From NCBI RefSeq assembly GCF_000423045.1, contig NZ_KE383971.1, positions 320,092 to 384,091 on the forward strand: a stretch of 64,000 bases of DNA. The letters are read 5' to 3'. This document shows, in pieces, positions 44,690 to 54,200 of this stretch. The notes under the pieces are model-generated. The model saw only the letters and a program-made list of their open reading frames with translations. It made no database searches and was not told the DNA's origin. Both the position numbers and the translations under genes were made by a program. Source of the stretch: Christiangramia portivictoriae DSM 23547 (GTDB lineage: Bacteria > Bacteroidota > Bacteroidia > Flavobacteriales > Flavobacteriaceae). Within the stretch, counting starts at the first letter, position 1. Every line of letters begins with the position of its first letter.

Positions 44690-45580
44690 ATGCCCTTTCA
44701 ATCCTTCCTTGACTATCTGCATTTGGAGAAGAATTATGCCGCAACGACTATCCGGGCATATAAGGCAGATCTTGAGCAATTTCAGGAATTCGTTCAATCA
44801 GAATTTTCTGATGAGAAAATAGAGAAAGTTTCTTACAACCAGATTCGAAACTGGATTGTTCAATTGTCTGATTCTGGTATTTCCAACCAGAGCATTAATC
44901 GCAAAATGTCTTCTTTGAAGGCCTACTACAAATTTCTTCTCAAAACTTCAGTCATAGAAAGTTCACCTCTGGCTAAACATCGTTCTTTAAAGGTTTCAAA
45001 AAAACTTCAGGTTCCTTTTTCAGAAAAAGAAATGCTTGCTGTTTTGGAAGAACTCGAAGAAAATACCTTTGAAGGCATTCGTGACAGGCTCATGATTGAA
45101 CTTTTTTATTCTACGGGAATTAGAAGAGCAGAGCTTATCAATATCAGGGAACAGGACCTGGATCTGGACAATAACATGCTAAAAGTCCTGGGAAAAAGAA
45201 ATAAGGAACGTTATATCCCGTTGTTAGAACAGGTGGTGCTTACGGCAGAGAGGTATTTGAAGAATAAGCGATCCAGTTCTGTATTGCGAGATTGCCCTTA
45301 CTTGTTTGTAACCGCAAAGGGTCACAAAAGCTACGAAAGCCTTGTTTATAGAATTATAAATAATTATTTTAGTAAGGTGTCTGGCAAGGTAAAGAAGAGT
45401 CCGCATATACTGCGGCATACGTTTGCCACGCATTTATTGAACCAGGGAGCCAATATGAATGCGGTAAAAGAATTGCTGGGACACTTAAGTCTCGCATCTA
45501 CGCAAGTTTATACGCATAATAGTATTGCTGAATTGAGTAAGATTCACAAAATGTCTCACCCTAGGAGCAATAATAAGTAA
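44690..45580 (+). CDS. xerC: Tyrosine recombinase XerC-like
   Basis: A 296-residue site-specific recombinase. The N-terminal SAM-like domain (LDYLHLEKNYAATTIRAYK) precedes the catalytic domain, with R in TGIRRAELI, K in LGKRNKERYIP, the HxxR in HILRHTFATHLL, His in LGHLSLASTQ and the nucleophile Tyr in VYTH. It would resolve chromosome dimers at dif with a XerD partner. Placement between rpsU and hpf in a housekeeping block, with no mobile-element genes, argues against an integrase. A TAACTTTG box at 44662-44669 precedes it. Confidence 0.92.
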   Translation: MPFQSFLDYLHLEKNYAATTIRAYKADLEQFQEFVQSEFSDEKIEKVSYNQIRNWIVQLSDSGISNQSINRKMSSLKAYYKFLLKTSVIESSPLAKHRSLKVSKKLQVPFSEKEMLAVLEELEENTFEGIRDRLMIELFYSTGIRRAELINIREQDLDLDNNMLKVLGKRNKERYIPLLEQVVLTAERYLKNKRSSSVLRDCPYLFVTAKGHKSYESLVYRIINNYFSKVSGKVKKSPHILRHTFATHLLNQGANMNAVKELLGHLSLASTQVYTHNSIAELSKIHKMSHPRSNNK

Positions 45581-45614
45581 CCACACTTTTTGTTTAATTA
45601 AATTCAATCTGATT

Positions 45615-45917
45615 ATGAAAATGAATCTGCAGTCTGTAAACTTCAATGCTGATCAAAAGCTAATTGACTTTACTCAAAAAAAACTGGATAAGCTCGAAAA
45701 CTATTTTGACAAAATTATTCATGCTGACGTATTTTTTAAAGTTGAGAACACAAGTGGAAAGGAGAATAAGATTACTGAAATTCTATTAAGTATTCCCGGA
45801 GGAGAGCTAATGGTAAAAAAGACCTGTAATAAATTCGAAGCCTGTGTGGATGAGTGTGTTAGTTCTTTGCAAAGACAACTAATCAAGAAGAAGGAAAAAA
45901 TGAGTGCGCATGTTTAG
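45615..45917 (+). CDS. hpf: Ribosome hibernation-promoting factor (short HPF/RaiA family)
   Basis: A 100-residue protein of the short HPF type: MNLQSVNFNADQKLIDFTQK then KLDKLENYFDKIIHADVFFK, with the Lys-rich C-terminus. It binds the 30S decoding region and helps ribosomes dimerise or go silent in stationary phase. There is no long C-terminal dimerisation domain. It lies 34 bases after xerC, probably on one transcript, and is followed by a terminator-like hairpin that overlaps the tRNA operon promoter. Confidence 0.92.
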   Translation: MKMNLQSVNFNADQKLIDFTQKKLDKLENYFDKIIHADVFFKVENTSGKENKITEILLSIPGGELMVKKTCNKFEACVDECVSSLQRQLIKKKEKMSAHV

Positions 45918-45961
45918 AAGATTTTTTTTCTAATAATGTTTTGATAAAGAAATAATTTATA

Positions 45962-45997
45962 TACATTTGCAGTCCGTTAGAAATAGCGGACTTTTTT
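45962..45997 (+). promoter_or_regulatory. tRNA-operon promoter fused to a terminator-like hairpin
   Basis: TACATTTG (45962-45969) is a -7 box followed directly by AGTCCG (45971-45976) pairing with CGGACT (45987-45992), a ten-base loop and six T. The hairpin either ends the hpf message or would be the first thing transcribed from the promoter, acting as an attenuator of the tRNA operon. Confidence 0.55.
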
Positions 45998-46020
45998 ATG
46001 CGGAATTTTAAGCATAAAAG

Positions 46021-46094
46021 GCCGATGTAGCTCAGCTGGCTAGAGCAGCTGATTTGTAATCAGCAGGTCGTGGGTTCGAGTCCCTCCATCGGCT
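46021..46094 (+). tRNA. tRNA-Thr (UGU)
   Basis: Acceptor arms GCCGATG/CATCGGC, D-arm AGCTCAGCTGGCTAGAGC, anticodon loop TTTGTAA (anticodon TGT), T-arm GGGTTCGAGTCCC; CCA is not encoded. First of the Thr-Tyr-Gly-Thr set before tuf. Confidence 0.96.
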
Positions 46095-46240
46095 CTTGAA
46101 ATACTGAAAACATTAAAGGTTCTGAAGAATTTTAAAGTTTAAGTCGTTAGTGATGAATAGCTTGAAAATAAATTCTAAGAAATTTTAAAAAATGCTTTGG
46201 ATGGTGCTGTAAATTTACTTTAATTTGCAGCCGTTAAAAA

Positions 46241-46274
46241 AACCATTATAAGCTAAGCTGTTTCAGTAATGGTT
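46241..46274 (+). other. Hairpin upstream of tRNA-Tyr
   Basis: AACCATTA and TAATGGTT form a perfect 8-bp stem with an 18-base loop. It follows TTAATTTGCAGCCG (46220-46233), which resembles the other stable-RNA promoters here. It is probably a leader or processing hairpin of a second tRNA transcript. Confidence 0.5.
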
Positions 46275-46295
46275 CTATGAAATAGTGGTAATTTT

Positions 46296-46377
<82 letters not shown>

Positions 46378-46514
46378 CTGAAATTTTAAATAAAAGCTGA
46401 TGTCAAAAGCTTGCTTTTGTAAAGCAGCTGATTTAAAATTTTAGTTCGGGTACCACCCGAACGGATCATCGAGCAAAGCGAGATAATCCAAAGATTAACG
46501 TCTGAAATGGAAAC

Positions 46515-46587
46515 GCGGGAGTAGCTCAGTTGGTAGAGCGTCAGCCTTCCAAGCTGAATGTCGCCGGTTCGAACCCGGTCTCCCGCT
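46515..46587 (+). tRNA. tRNA-Gly (UCC)
   Basis: Acceptor arms GCGGGAG/CTCCCGC, D-arm AGCTCAGTTGGTAGAGC, anticodon loop CTTCCAA (anticodon TCC), T-arm CCGGTTCGAACCCGG. The 137-base spacer before it contains the hairpin TTCGGGT-acc-ACCCGAA and a GGAT...ATCC inverted repeat. Confidence 0.96.
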
Positions 46588-46741
46588 CTAAATTTAATTG
46601 AATCAGGATTTACCCGGTCTCATTAAAACGATGTTTTAATAGTTTGCTCTAAAGTAAACGGACCGAATTACCTCGAGCCTGATCTTTTCCATAAGCCTCA
46701 CTGGTTTATGGATATCGCTGTTTAAAACAGTCAATTGTCTG

Positions 46742-46813
46742 GCCGACGTAGCTCAGGGGTAGAGCGTTTCCTTGGTAAGGAAGAGGTCACGGGTTCAATT
46801 CCCGTCGTTGGCT
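46742..46813 (+). tRNA. tRNA-Thr (GGU)
   Basis: Acceptor arms GCCGACG/CGTTGGC, D-arm AGCTCAGGGGTAGAGC, anticodon loop TTGGTAA (anticodon GGT), T-arm CGGGTTCAATTCCCG. The spacer before it holds several hairpins, including ATTAAAAC-gat-GTTTTAAT. Confidence 0.95.
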
Positions 46814-46814
46814 C

Positions 46815-46822
46815 TAGTTTTG
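46815..46822 (+). promoter_or_regulatory. -7 box TAGTTTTG before tuf
   Basis: TAnnTTTG match one base after the tRNA-Thr gene, with about 43 bases of leader to the tuf start. It may give tuf its own promoter besides read-through from the tRNAs. Confidence 0.4.
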
Positions 46823-46870
46823 TATAAAATTGAACACTAATATATAACTAAGATTAAATAAGTATTAATT

Positions 46871-48058
46871 ATGGCAAAGGAAACTTACGATCGTTCCAAA
46901 CCGCACCTAAATATTGGTACAATTGGACACGTAGATCACGGAAAAACTACTTTAACTGCAGCTATTACTAAAGTAATGGCTGATGCTGGATATTCAGAAG
47001 CTAGTGCATTCGATCAAATCGATAACGCACCTGAAGAAAAAGAAAGAGGTATTACTATTAACTCTTCTCATGTTGAGTACTCAACAGCAAACCGTCACTA
47101 CGCGCACGTTGACTGTCCTGGTCACGCCGATTACGTAAAGAACATGGTAACTGGTGCTGCTCAAATGGACGGTGCTATTCTTGTTGTGGCTGCGACTGAT
47201 GGTCCTATGCCTCAAACTCGTGAGCACATCCTTCTTGGACGCCAGGTAGGTATTCCAAGAATCGTTGTATTCTTAAATAAAGTTGACCTTGTAGATGATG
47301 AGGAGCTTCTTGAGCTAGTAGAAATGGAAGTGAGAGATCTTCTTTCTTTCTACGAGTATGACGGTGATAATGGTCCTGTAATTTCAGGTTCTGCACTTGG
47401 AGCACTAGAAGGAGATGAGAAGTGGTCTCAGACTGTTCTTGATCTTATGGAAGCTGTTGATAACTGGATCGAACTTCCAGAGCGTGATGTAGATAAGGCT
47501 TTCTTGATGCCAATCGAAGATGTATTCTCTATTACAGGTCGTGGTACTGTTGCAACTGGTCGTATCGAGACTGGTGTTGCAAACACTGGAGATCCTGTAG
47601 AGATCATTGGTATGGGAGCTGGAAAACTTACTTCAACTATTACTGGAGTTGAGATGTTCCGTAAAATTCTTGACAGAGGTGAAGCTGGTGATAACGTTGG
47701 TATCCTACTTAGAGGTATTGAGAAGTCTCAAATTTCTAGAGGTATGGTAATTACTAAGCCAGGGTCTGTAACTCCACACGCTAAATTCAAAGCTGAGGTT
47801 TATATCCTTAAGAAAGAAGAAGGTGGACGTCACACTCCATTCCATAACAACTACCGTCCACAGTTCTACGTACGTACAACTGATGTAACTGGAACAATCA
47901 ACCTTCCTGATGGTGTAGAGATGGTAATGCCAGGTGATAACCTTACTATTACTGTTGAGCTTATTCAGCCAATCGCAATGAACACTGGACTACGTTTCGC
48001 AATTCGTGAAGGTGGTAGAACAGTAGGTGCTGGACAGGTAACTGAAATTCTAGACTAA
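46871..48058 (+). CDS. tuf: Elongation factor Tu
   Basis: A 395-residue GTPase delivering aminoacyl-tRNA to the ribosome. G1 is GHVDHGKTT, the switch I/G2 region contains RGITIN, G3 is DCPGHADY, G4 is NKVD and G5 is SGSALG. Domains 2 and 3 follow with the [14 protein letters not shown] motif. Codon use is more even and highly expressed-like compared with neighbours. It sits in the tRNA-tuf-tRNA-secE arrangement, which suggests processing of a mixed tRNA/mRNA transcript. Confidence 0.99.
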   Translation: MAKETYDRSKPHLNIGTIGHVDHGKTTLTAAITKVMADAGYSEASAFDQIDNAPEEKERGITINSSHVEYSTANRHYAHVDCPGHADYVKNMVTGAAQMDGAILVVAATDGPMPQTREHILLGRQVGIPRIVVFLNKVDLVDDEELLELVEMEVRDLLSFYEYDGDNGPVISGSALGALEGDEKWSQTVLDLMEAVDNWIELPERDVDKAFLMPIEDVFSITGRGTVATGRIETGVANTGDPVEIIGMGAGKLTSTITGVEMFRKILDRGEAGDNVGILLRGIEKSQISRGMVITKPGSVTPHAKFKAEVYILKKEEGGRHTPFHNNYRPQFYVRTTDVTGTINLPDGVEMVMPGDNLTITVELIQPIAMNTGLRFAIREGGRTVGAGQVTEILD

Positions 48059-48076
48059 GAATTTTCAATATATAAA

Positions 48077-48105
48077 AAGGTATCCCGTGCTAAGCGGGGT
48101 ACCTT
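48077..48105 (+). other. Hairpin between tuf and tRNA-Trp
   Basis: AAGGTATCCCG pairs with CGGGGTACCTT (11 bp, one T-G wobble) around a seven-base loop. There is no strong T-run, so it is more likely an RNA processing or attenuation element than a full terminator. Confidence 0.6.
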
Positions 48106-48116
48106 CACTTATATTT

Positions 48117-48189
48117 ACGGGTTTAGCTCAGTTGGTAGAGCACTGGTCTCCAAAACCAGGTGTCGGGAGTTCGAGCCTCTCAACCCGTG
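48117..48189 (+). tRNA. tRNA-Trp (CCA)
   Basis: Acceptor arms ACGGGTT/AACCCGT, D-arm AGCTCAGTTGGTAGAGC, anticodon loop CTCCAAA (anticodon CCA), T-arm GGAGTTCGAGCCTCT. It lies between tuf and secE, a place where many bacteria carry this tRNA. Confidence 0.96.
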
Positions 48190-48207
48190 CAAACATTTTT
48201 TTAGAAC

Positions 48208-48405
48208 ATGGCAGGATTTGTTAATTACATTTCAGAATCATATAACGAGTTAAAAAACCACGTTACCTGGACAAGCTGGTCTGAAGCTCAAAGGCTAACA
48301 GTGATTGTTGCTGTATTCTCCATTGTTTTTTCATTAGCAATTTGGGGTGTTGATACGCTTTTTAGTGGAGCGATTGAGCAATACTTCGAATGGGTTAAAT
48401 CTTAA
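48208..48405 (+). CDS. secE: Preprotein translocase subunit SecE
   Basis: A 65-residue protein with a short amphipathic helix (ISESYNELKNHVTWTSWSEA) and one C-terminal membrane helix (about 30-52): the minimal single-span SecE of most bacteria. It clamps SecY in the translocon. Followed by nusG after 12 bases. Confidence 0.95.
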   Translation: MAGFVNYISESYNELKNHVTWTSWSEAQRLTVIVAVFSIVFSLAIWGVDTLFSGAIEQYFEWVKS

Positions 48406-48417
48406 AACAACAGAGTA

Positions 48418-48969
48418 ATGGCTGAAGCAAAGGATAAAAAGTGGTATGTGGTTCGCGCTGTTAGTGGGCAGGAAAATAAAGTTAAAGACTACATTGAGAA
48501 AGAAATAGCTCATATGGGTCTGGAGGATTTTGTGGATCAGGTTCTGGTGCCAACTGAAAAAGTGATACAAATTCGCAACGGTAAAAAGGTAAATAAAGAG
48601 AGAGTTTATTTTCCTGGTTACGTAATGATTCAGGCGAACATTAGTGGTGAGATTCCTCACATTATCAAGGGTATTAACGGAGTGATTGGGTTTTTGGGTG
48701 AAACCAAAGGCGGAGATCCTGTGCCACTTAGAAAATCTGAAGTGAATAGAATGCTTGGTAAAGTTGATGAATTATCTGTGAAGACTGATAATGTGGCTAT
48801 TCCATTTACTATCGGAGAAACTATTAAGGTTATTGATGGTCCTTTTAACGGCTTCAATGGTACTGTTGAAAAAATCAATGAAGAAAAGCGTAAGCTTGAG
48901 GTGATGGTGAAGATCTTCGGAAGAAAGACCCCACTGGAATTGAGTTATATGCAAGTAGAGAAAGTATAA
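48418..48969 (+). CDS. nusG: Transcription termination/antitermination factor NusG
   Basis: A 183-residue protein: NGN domain beginning KKWYVVRAVSGQENKVKDYI and ending around VIGFLGETKGGDPVPL, then a KOW domain (IGETIKVIDGPFNGFNGTVE). It binds RNA polymerase to raise processivity and couples to Rho or ribosome. Standard position after secE. Confidence 0.97.
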   Translation: MAEAKDKKWYVVRAVSGQENKVKDYIEKEIAHMGLEDFVDQVLVPTEKVIQIRNGKKVNKERVYFPGYVMIQANISGEIPHIIKGINGVIGFLGETKGGDPVPLRKSEVNRMLGKVDELSVKTDNVAIPFTIGETIKVIDGPFNGFNGTVEKINEEKRKLEVMVKIFGRKTPLELSYMQVEKV

Positions 48970-48993
48970 AAATTACTGTTACATATATTTTTT

Positions 48994-49027
48994 GATAGTT
49001 TTTTCAGCTTCCACTCAATAAACTATC
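48994..49027 (+). other. Hairpin in the rplK leader
   Basis: GATAGTTT and AAACTATC form an 8-bp stem with an 18-base loop just before rplK. Possibly a ribosomal-protein regulatory or processing structure; the loop is not obviously similar to an L1 or L10 rRNA site. Confidence 0.4.
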
Positions 49028-49044
49028 ATCTAAAAATTTGAAAA

Positions 49045-49482
49045 ATGGCAAAAGAAGTAAGTAAAGTTGTAAAACTACAAGTTCGTGGAGGTGCTGCTAA
49101 CCCATCACCACCAGTTGGACCTGCTTTAGGTGCTGCCGGAGTCAACATCATGGAATTCTGTAAGCAATTCAATGGTAGAACTCAGGATAAGCAAGGAAAG
49201 GTACTTCCAGTAGCAATTACTGTTTATAAGGATAAGTCTTTTGATTTTGTGATCAAAACTCCTCCTGCAGCAGTACAGTTGATGGAAGCGGCAAAGACTA
49301 AAAAAGGTTCAGGTGAGCCGAACAGAAAAAAAGTAGCTAGTGTTTCTTGGGATCAGGTTAAAGCGATTGCAGAAGACAAAATGCAGGATCTTAACGCATT
49401 TACTGTTGAATCTGCAATGAAAATGGTTGCCGGAACAGCTCGTTCGATGGGAATAACTGTAAAAGGTGAAGCACCGTTTTAA
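49045..49482 (+). CDS. rplK: 50S ribosomal protein uL11
   Basis: A 145-residue protein with [20 protein letters not shown] and [16 protein letters not shown], the family signature. It forms the GTPase-associated centre with L10/L12. Next gene rplA follows after 19 bases. Confidence 0.98.
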   Translation: MAKEVSKVVKLQVRGGAANPSPPVGPALGAAGVNIMEFCKQFNGRTQDKQGKVLPVAITVYKDKSFDFVIKTPPAAVQLMEAAKTKKGSGEPNRKKVASVSWDQVKAIAEDKMQDLNAFTVESAMKMVAGTARSMGITVKGEAPF

Positions 49483-49501
49483 TCCAAAAAGAAATTAGAA
49501 A

Positions 49502-50200
49502 ATGGCAAAATTAACTAAAAAGCAAAAAGAAGCTCAGTCTAAGATCGAGAACGGTAAGACGTACACGGTTGCTGAGGCATCTGCTTTGATAAAAGAAGTT
49601 ACCAACGCAAATTTCGACCCTTCTGTAGATCTTGCAGTTCGTTTGAACGTAGATCCACGTAAAGCTAACCAGATGGTTAGAGGTGTTGTAACCCTTCCAC
49701 ATGGAACAGGTAAGGACGTGAAGGTTCTTGCTCTTGTTACTCCAGATAAAGAAGAGGAAGCAAAAGAAGCTGGTGCAGATTTCGTTGGATTGGACGAGTA
49801 CCTTGAGAAAATTAAAGGCGGTTGGACAGATGTTGATGTAATCATCACTATGCCGAGCGTTATGGGTAAATTGGGGCCACTAGGACGTGTTCTTGGACCA
49901 AGAGGGCTTATGCCTAACCCTAAAACCGGTACTGTAACTATGGATATCGCAAAAGCTGTATCTGACGTGAAAGCTGGTAAAATCGACTTTAAAGTTGACA
50001 AAACAGGTATTGTACATGCTGCAATTGGAAAAGCATCCTTCGATGCAGAGAAAATCGCAGGTAATGCAAGAGAATTATTAACTACGCTGGTAAAATTGAA
50101 ACCTCAGGCAGCAAAAGGTGTTTATATAAAGAGTATTTATATGACCAGCACTATGAGCCCGAGTGTAGCGATAGATACTAAAAGGTTTACTGAGCAATAA
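49502..50200 (+). CDS. rplA: 50S ribosomal protein uL1
   Basis: A 232-residue protein with [19 protein letters not shown] and [10 protein letters not shown], the L1 signature. It forms the mobile L1 stalk at the E site. In many bacteria L1 also represses its own rplKA message. Confidence 0.98.
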   Translation: MAKLTKKQKEAQSKIENGKTYTVAEASALIKEVTNANFDPSVDLAVRLNVDPRKANQMVRGVVTLPHGTGKDVKVLALVTPDKEEEAKEAGADFVGLDEYLEKIKGGWTDVDVIITMPSVMGKLGPLGRVLGPRGLMPNPKTGTVTMDIAKAVSDVKAGKIDFKVDKTGIVHAAIGKASFDAEKIAGNARELLTTLVKLKPQAAKGVYIKSIYMTSTMSPSVAIDTKRFTEQ

Positions 50201-50209
50201 TTTACGATT

Positions 50210-50731
50210 ATGACAAGAGAAGAAAAATCACAAGTTATAGAAGACTTAACTGCCCAGCTAGCCGGATTTCAAACTATCTATTTAGCTGATATTTCTGGCC
50301 TGGATGCTGGAAGTACTTCAAACTTACGTAGAGCCTGTTTCAAGGCTGATGTTAAGTTATCGGTAGTAAAAAATACGTTGCTTGCAAAAGCTATGGAAGC
50401 CTCTGATAAAGATTTCGGAGAACTTCCAACAGTTTTAAAAGGTAACACATCTATTCTACTTTCAGAAACTGGAAATGCTCCAGCGAAAGTAATCAAGGAT
50501 TTCAGAAAAAAATCTGATAAGCCACTACTTAAAGGTGCTTTCGTAGAGGAAGCGATTTACGTAGGTGACGAATATCTTGAGACTCTGGTTAATATCAAGT
50601 CTAAAGAGGAAGTTATTGGAGATATTATTGGATTGCTTCAATCTCCTGCTAAAAACGTTGTTTCTGCCCTTAAATCTGGTGGTGGAAAGATCGCAGGAAT
50701 CCTTAAGACCCTTTCAGAAAAGGAAGGATAA
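50210..50731 (+). CDS. rplJ: 50S ribosomal protein uL10
   Basis: A 173-residue protein beginning MTREEKSQVIEDLTAQLAGF, with VVKNTLLAKAME typical of L10, and a C-terminal helix for L7/L12 dimers. It lies nine bases after rplA. Confidence 0.97.
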   Translation: MTREEKSQVIEDLTAQLAGFQTIYLADISGLDAGSTSNLRRACFKADVKLSVVKNTLLAKAMEASDKDFGELPTVLKGNTSILLSETGNAPAKVIKDFRKKSDKPLLKGAFVEEAIYVGDEYLETLVNIKSKEEVIGDIIGLLQSPAKNVVSALKSGGGKIAGILKTLSEKEG

Positions 50732-50787
50732 TATAGTACGCACTTTTTAACAATTATAATTAAAGAACTTTTTAAAAACGATAGAAA

Positions 50788-51162
50788 ATGGCAGATTTAA
50801 AAGATTTCGCAGAACAACTAGTTAACCTTACTGTAAAAGAAGTAAATGAGTTAGCTGATATTTTAAAAGAAGAATACGGTATCGAGCCTGCAGCTGCTGC
50901 TGTAGCTGTTGCTGGTGGAGCTGCTGCTGGTGGTGAGGAAGCTGAAGAGCAAACAGAATTCGACGTAATTCTTAAAGCTCCAGGTGGATCTAAGCTTGCT
51001 GTAGTTAAACTTGTAAAAGAACTTACAGGTCTAGGTCTTAAAGACGCTAAAGCTTTAGTAGATGGTGCTCCAGCTCCAGTTAAAGAAGGAGTTGCTAAGG
51101 ATGAAGCAGAAGCTTTAAAATCACAATTAGAAGAAGCAGGAGCTGAGGTTGAGCTTAAATAA
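50788..51162 (+). CDS. rplL: 50S ribosomal protein bL12 (L7/L12)
   Basis: A 124-residue protein: N-terminal dimer domain ([20 protein letters not shown]), Ala/Gly hinge and C-terminal factor-binding domain ([20 protein letters not shown], then LVDGAP). It recruits translation GTPases to the ribosome. Confidence 0.98.
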   Translation: MADLKDFAEQLVNLTVKEVNELADILKEEYGIEPAAAAVAVAGGAAAGGEEAEEQTEFDVILKAPGGSKLAVVKLVKELTGLGLKDAKALVDGAPAPVKEGVAKDEAEALKSQLEEAGAEVELK

Positions 51163-51186
51163 GCTTAGCACAAGCAATATTATTTA

Positions 51187-51224
51187 GGTTTAGACCTCAG
51201 GATAAACGCCTGGAGGTCTAAACC
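51187..51224 (+). other. Long hairpin between rplL and rpoB
   Basis: GGTTTAGACCTCAGG pairs with CCTGGAGGTCTAAACC (15 bp with one bulged G) around ATAAACG. There is no T-run. By analogy with the rplL-rpoB gap of Escherichia coli it may be an RNase III processing site and/or attenuator that sets the ratio of ribosomal protein to polymerase. Confidence 0.75.
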
Positions 51225-51298
51225 ATTTTGCGTATATAGAACTCAACGTTTAACAAACGCACTATTTTTTATATAATAAATTATAATCCCGTCCATTG

Positions 51299-54200
51299 AT
51301 GTTAGCAAAGCAAACTGAAAGATTGAGTTTCTCTTCTGTTAAGAACAAGCCTGCTTATCCGGACTTTCTGGATCTGCAGATTAAGTCTTTTCAGGACTTC
51401 TTTCAATTAGAGACAAAATCAGAAGCGCGGGGAAATGAAGGTCTTTACAACACCTTCCTTGAAAATTTCCCTATTACGGACACCCGTAATCAATTTGTAC
51501 TAGAATTCTTAGATTATTTTGTGGACCCGCCAAGATATTCCATTCAGGAATGTATCGAACGTGGACTAACTTACAGTGTACCACTTAAGGCTAGACTTAA
51601 ATTATACTGTACCGACCCTGAACACGAAGATTTTGAAACAATCGTACAGGACGTATATTTGGGTACAATCCCATATATGACACCTAGTGGAACTTTCTGC
51701 ATTAATGGTGCTGAACGAGTGGTGGTATCTCAGCTACACCGTTCTCCAGGGGTTTTCTTTGGACAATCATTCCATGCGAATGGAACTAAACTTTATTCTG
51801 CCCGTGTAATTCCTTTCAAAGGTTCCTGGATAGAATTTGCGACCGATATTAATAGCGTTATGTACGCTTATATTGATCGTAAGAAAAAATTACCTGTTAC
51901 AACCCTTTTCCGTGCAATTGGTTTTGAACGTGATAAGGATATCCTGGAGATCTTCGACCTTGCGGAAGAAGTGAAGGTATCTAAGACAGGTCTTAAAAAG
52001 TATCTAGGACGTAAACTAGCGGCCAGAGTACTTAATACATGGTACGAAGATTTCGTAGATGAAGATACCGGTGAAGTTGTTTCTATCGAACGTAACGAGA
52101 TCGTTCTTGACCGTGATACTGAACTTGAAAAAGATCATATAGAAGAGATCCTTGAAACCGGAAGCAAAACAATCCTTCTTCATAAAGAGGATAACCAAAC
52201 CGGTGACTATGCGATCATTCACAATACGCTTCAAAAAGATCCTACTAACTCTGAAAAAGAGGCAGTAGAACATATCTACCGTCAGCTTCGTAATGCTGAA
52301 CCGCCAGATGAGGAAACTGCTCGTGGAATAATCGACAAGCTTTTCTTCTCAGATCAGCGTTACAGCCTTGGAGAAGTTGGTAGATACAGAATGAACAAAA
52401 AACTTGGTCTTGACGTTGAGATGGATAAGCAGGTGCTTACCAAACTTGATATCATAACCATCGTAAAATACTTAATTGAACTTATTAACTCTAAAGCTGA
52501 GATTGATGATATCGATCACCTTTCTAACCGTCGTGTTAGAACTGTAGGGGAGCAGTTATCTCAGCAATTCGGTGTCGGTCTTGCACGTATGGCAAGAACG
52601 ATCCGTGAGAGAATGAACGTTCGTGATAACGAGGTTTTTACACCAATAGATTTGATCAATGCGAAGACACTATCTTCTGTGATCAACTCCTTCTTTGGTA
52701 CAAACCAGTTATCTCAGTTCATGGACCAGACCAACCCTCTTGCAGAAATCACGCATAAGCGTAGACTTTCAGCATTAGGACCAGGTGGTTTATCAAGAGA
52801 AAGAGCCGGATTTGAGGTGCGTGATGTTCACTATACCCACTACGGAAGACTTTGTCCTATTGAAACTCCTGAAGGTCCAAACATTGGTCTTATTTCATCA
52901 CTTTCAGTTTATGCGAAAGTAAACGGAATGGGATTCATTGAAACACCTTATAGAAGTGTAACAGATGGTAAGATCAATATTTCCGAAGAGCCTATTTACT
53001 TAAGTGCTGAAGAGGAAGAAGGTAAAAAGATTGCTCAGGCCAACATTCCTTTAAAGGATGATGGTACGATAGATACAGATCGTGTAATTGCACGAATGGA
53101 AGGTGACTTCCCGGTAGTAGATCCAAATGAGATTCACTATACTGATGTTGCACCAAACCAGATTTCATCCATTTCTGCATCTTTAATTCCATTCCTGGAA
53201 CATGATGATGCGAACCGTGCATTGATGGGATCAAACATGATGCGACAGGCAGTACCACTTTTAAGAACAGATTCCCCTATCGTTGGAACTGGTCTTGAAA
53301 GACAGGTTGCGACCGACTCACGTGTATTGATCAATGCTGAAGGTGAAGGTGAAGTTGAATATGTAGATGCAAACAAGATTGTTATCAAATACGATCGTAC
53401 GGATGAAGCAAGAATGGTAAGTTTTGATGATGATTCAAAATCTTATGATCTTATCAAATTCCGTAAAACTAACCAGGGATCCTGTATCAACCTGAAGCCA
53501 ATCGTTAGCGTTGGTGACAGAGTTACTAAAGGTCAGGTTCTTTGCCAGGGTTATGCAACCGAAGAAGGTGAGCTGGCGCTTGGTAGAAACATGAAGGTTG
53601 CCTTCATGCCTTGGAAAGGTTACAACTTTGAGGATGCGATCGTAATTTCAGAAAAAGTGGTAAGAGATGATATTTTCACCTCAATCCATATTGATGAGTA
53701 CTCGCTTGAAGTTAGAGATACAAAACTTGGTAACGAAGAATTGACAAATGACATTCCTAATGTTTCTGAAGAGGCTACTAAAGACCTTGATGAGCACGGA
53801 ATGATTAGAGTTGGTGCTGAAGTGAAGCCTGGTGATATTCTTATTGGTAAGATTACTCCAAAAGGGGAAAGTGATCCTACTCCAGAAGAGAAATTACTAC
53901 GTGCGATCTTTGGTGACAAAGCAGGTGATGTAAAAGATGCTTCCTTGAAAGCTTCTCCGTCACTTAGCGGTGTTGTTATCAACAAGAAATTGTTCGCCAG
54001 AGCGATCAAGGACAAACGTAAGAGAGCTCAGGATAAAGAAGATGTTGCTGCATTAGAGAAAAAGTACGATGCTAAATTCGCTAATTTAAAAGCTGAACTT
54101 ATTGAGAAGTTATTCGCCATTATCGGTGGTAAGACTGCTCAGGGAGTACAGAATGATCTTGGTGAAGAAGTAATGCCAAAAGGTAAGAAGTACACTCTTA

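Noticed and set aside
44690-45580. Tyrosine recombinase as a sign of an integrated mobile element
   Set aside because: It sits between rpsU and hpf in a housekeeping block with no att repeats, no adjacent tRNA-3' duplication and no phage or transfer genes; XerC-like sequence explains it.
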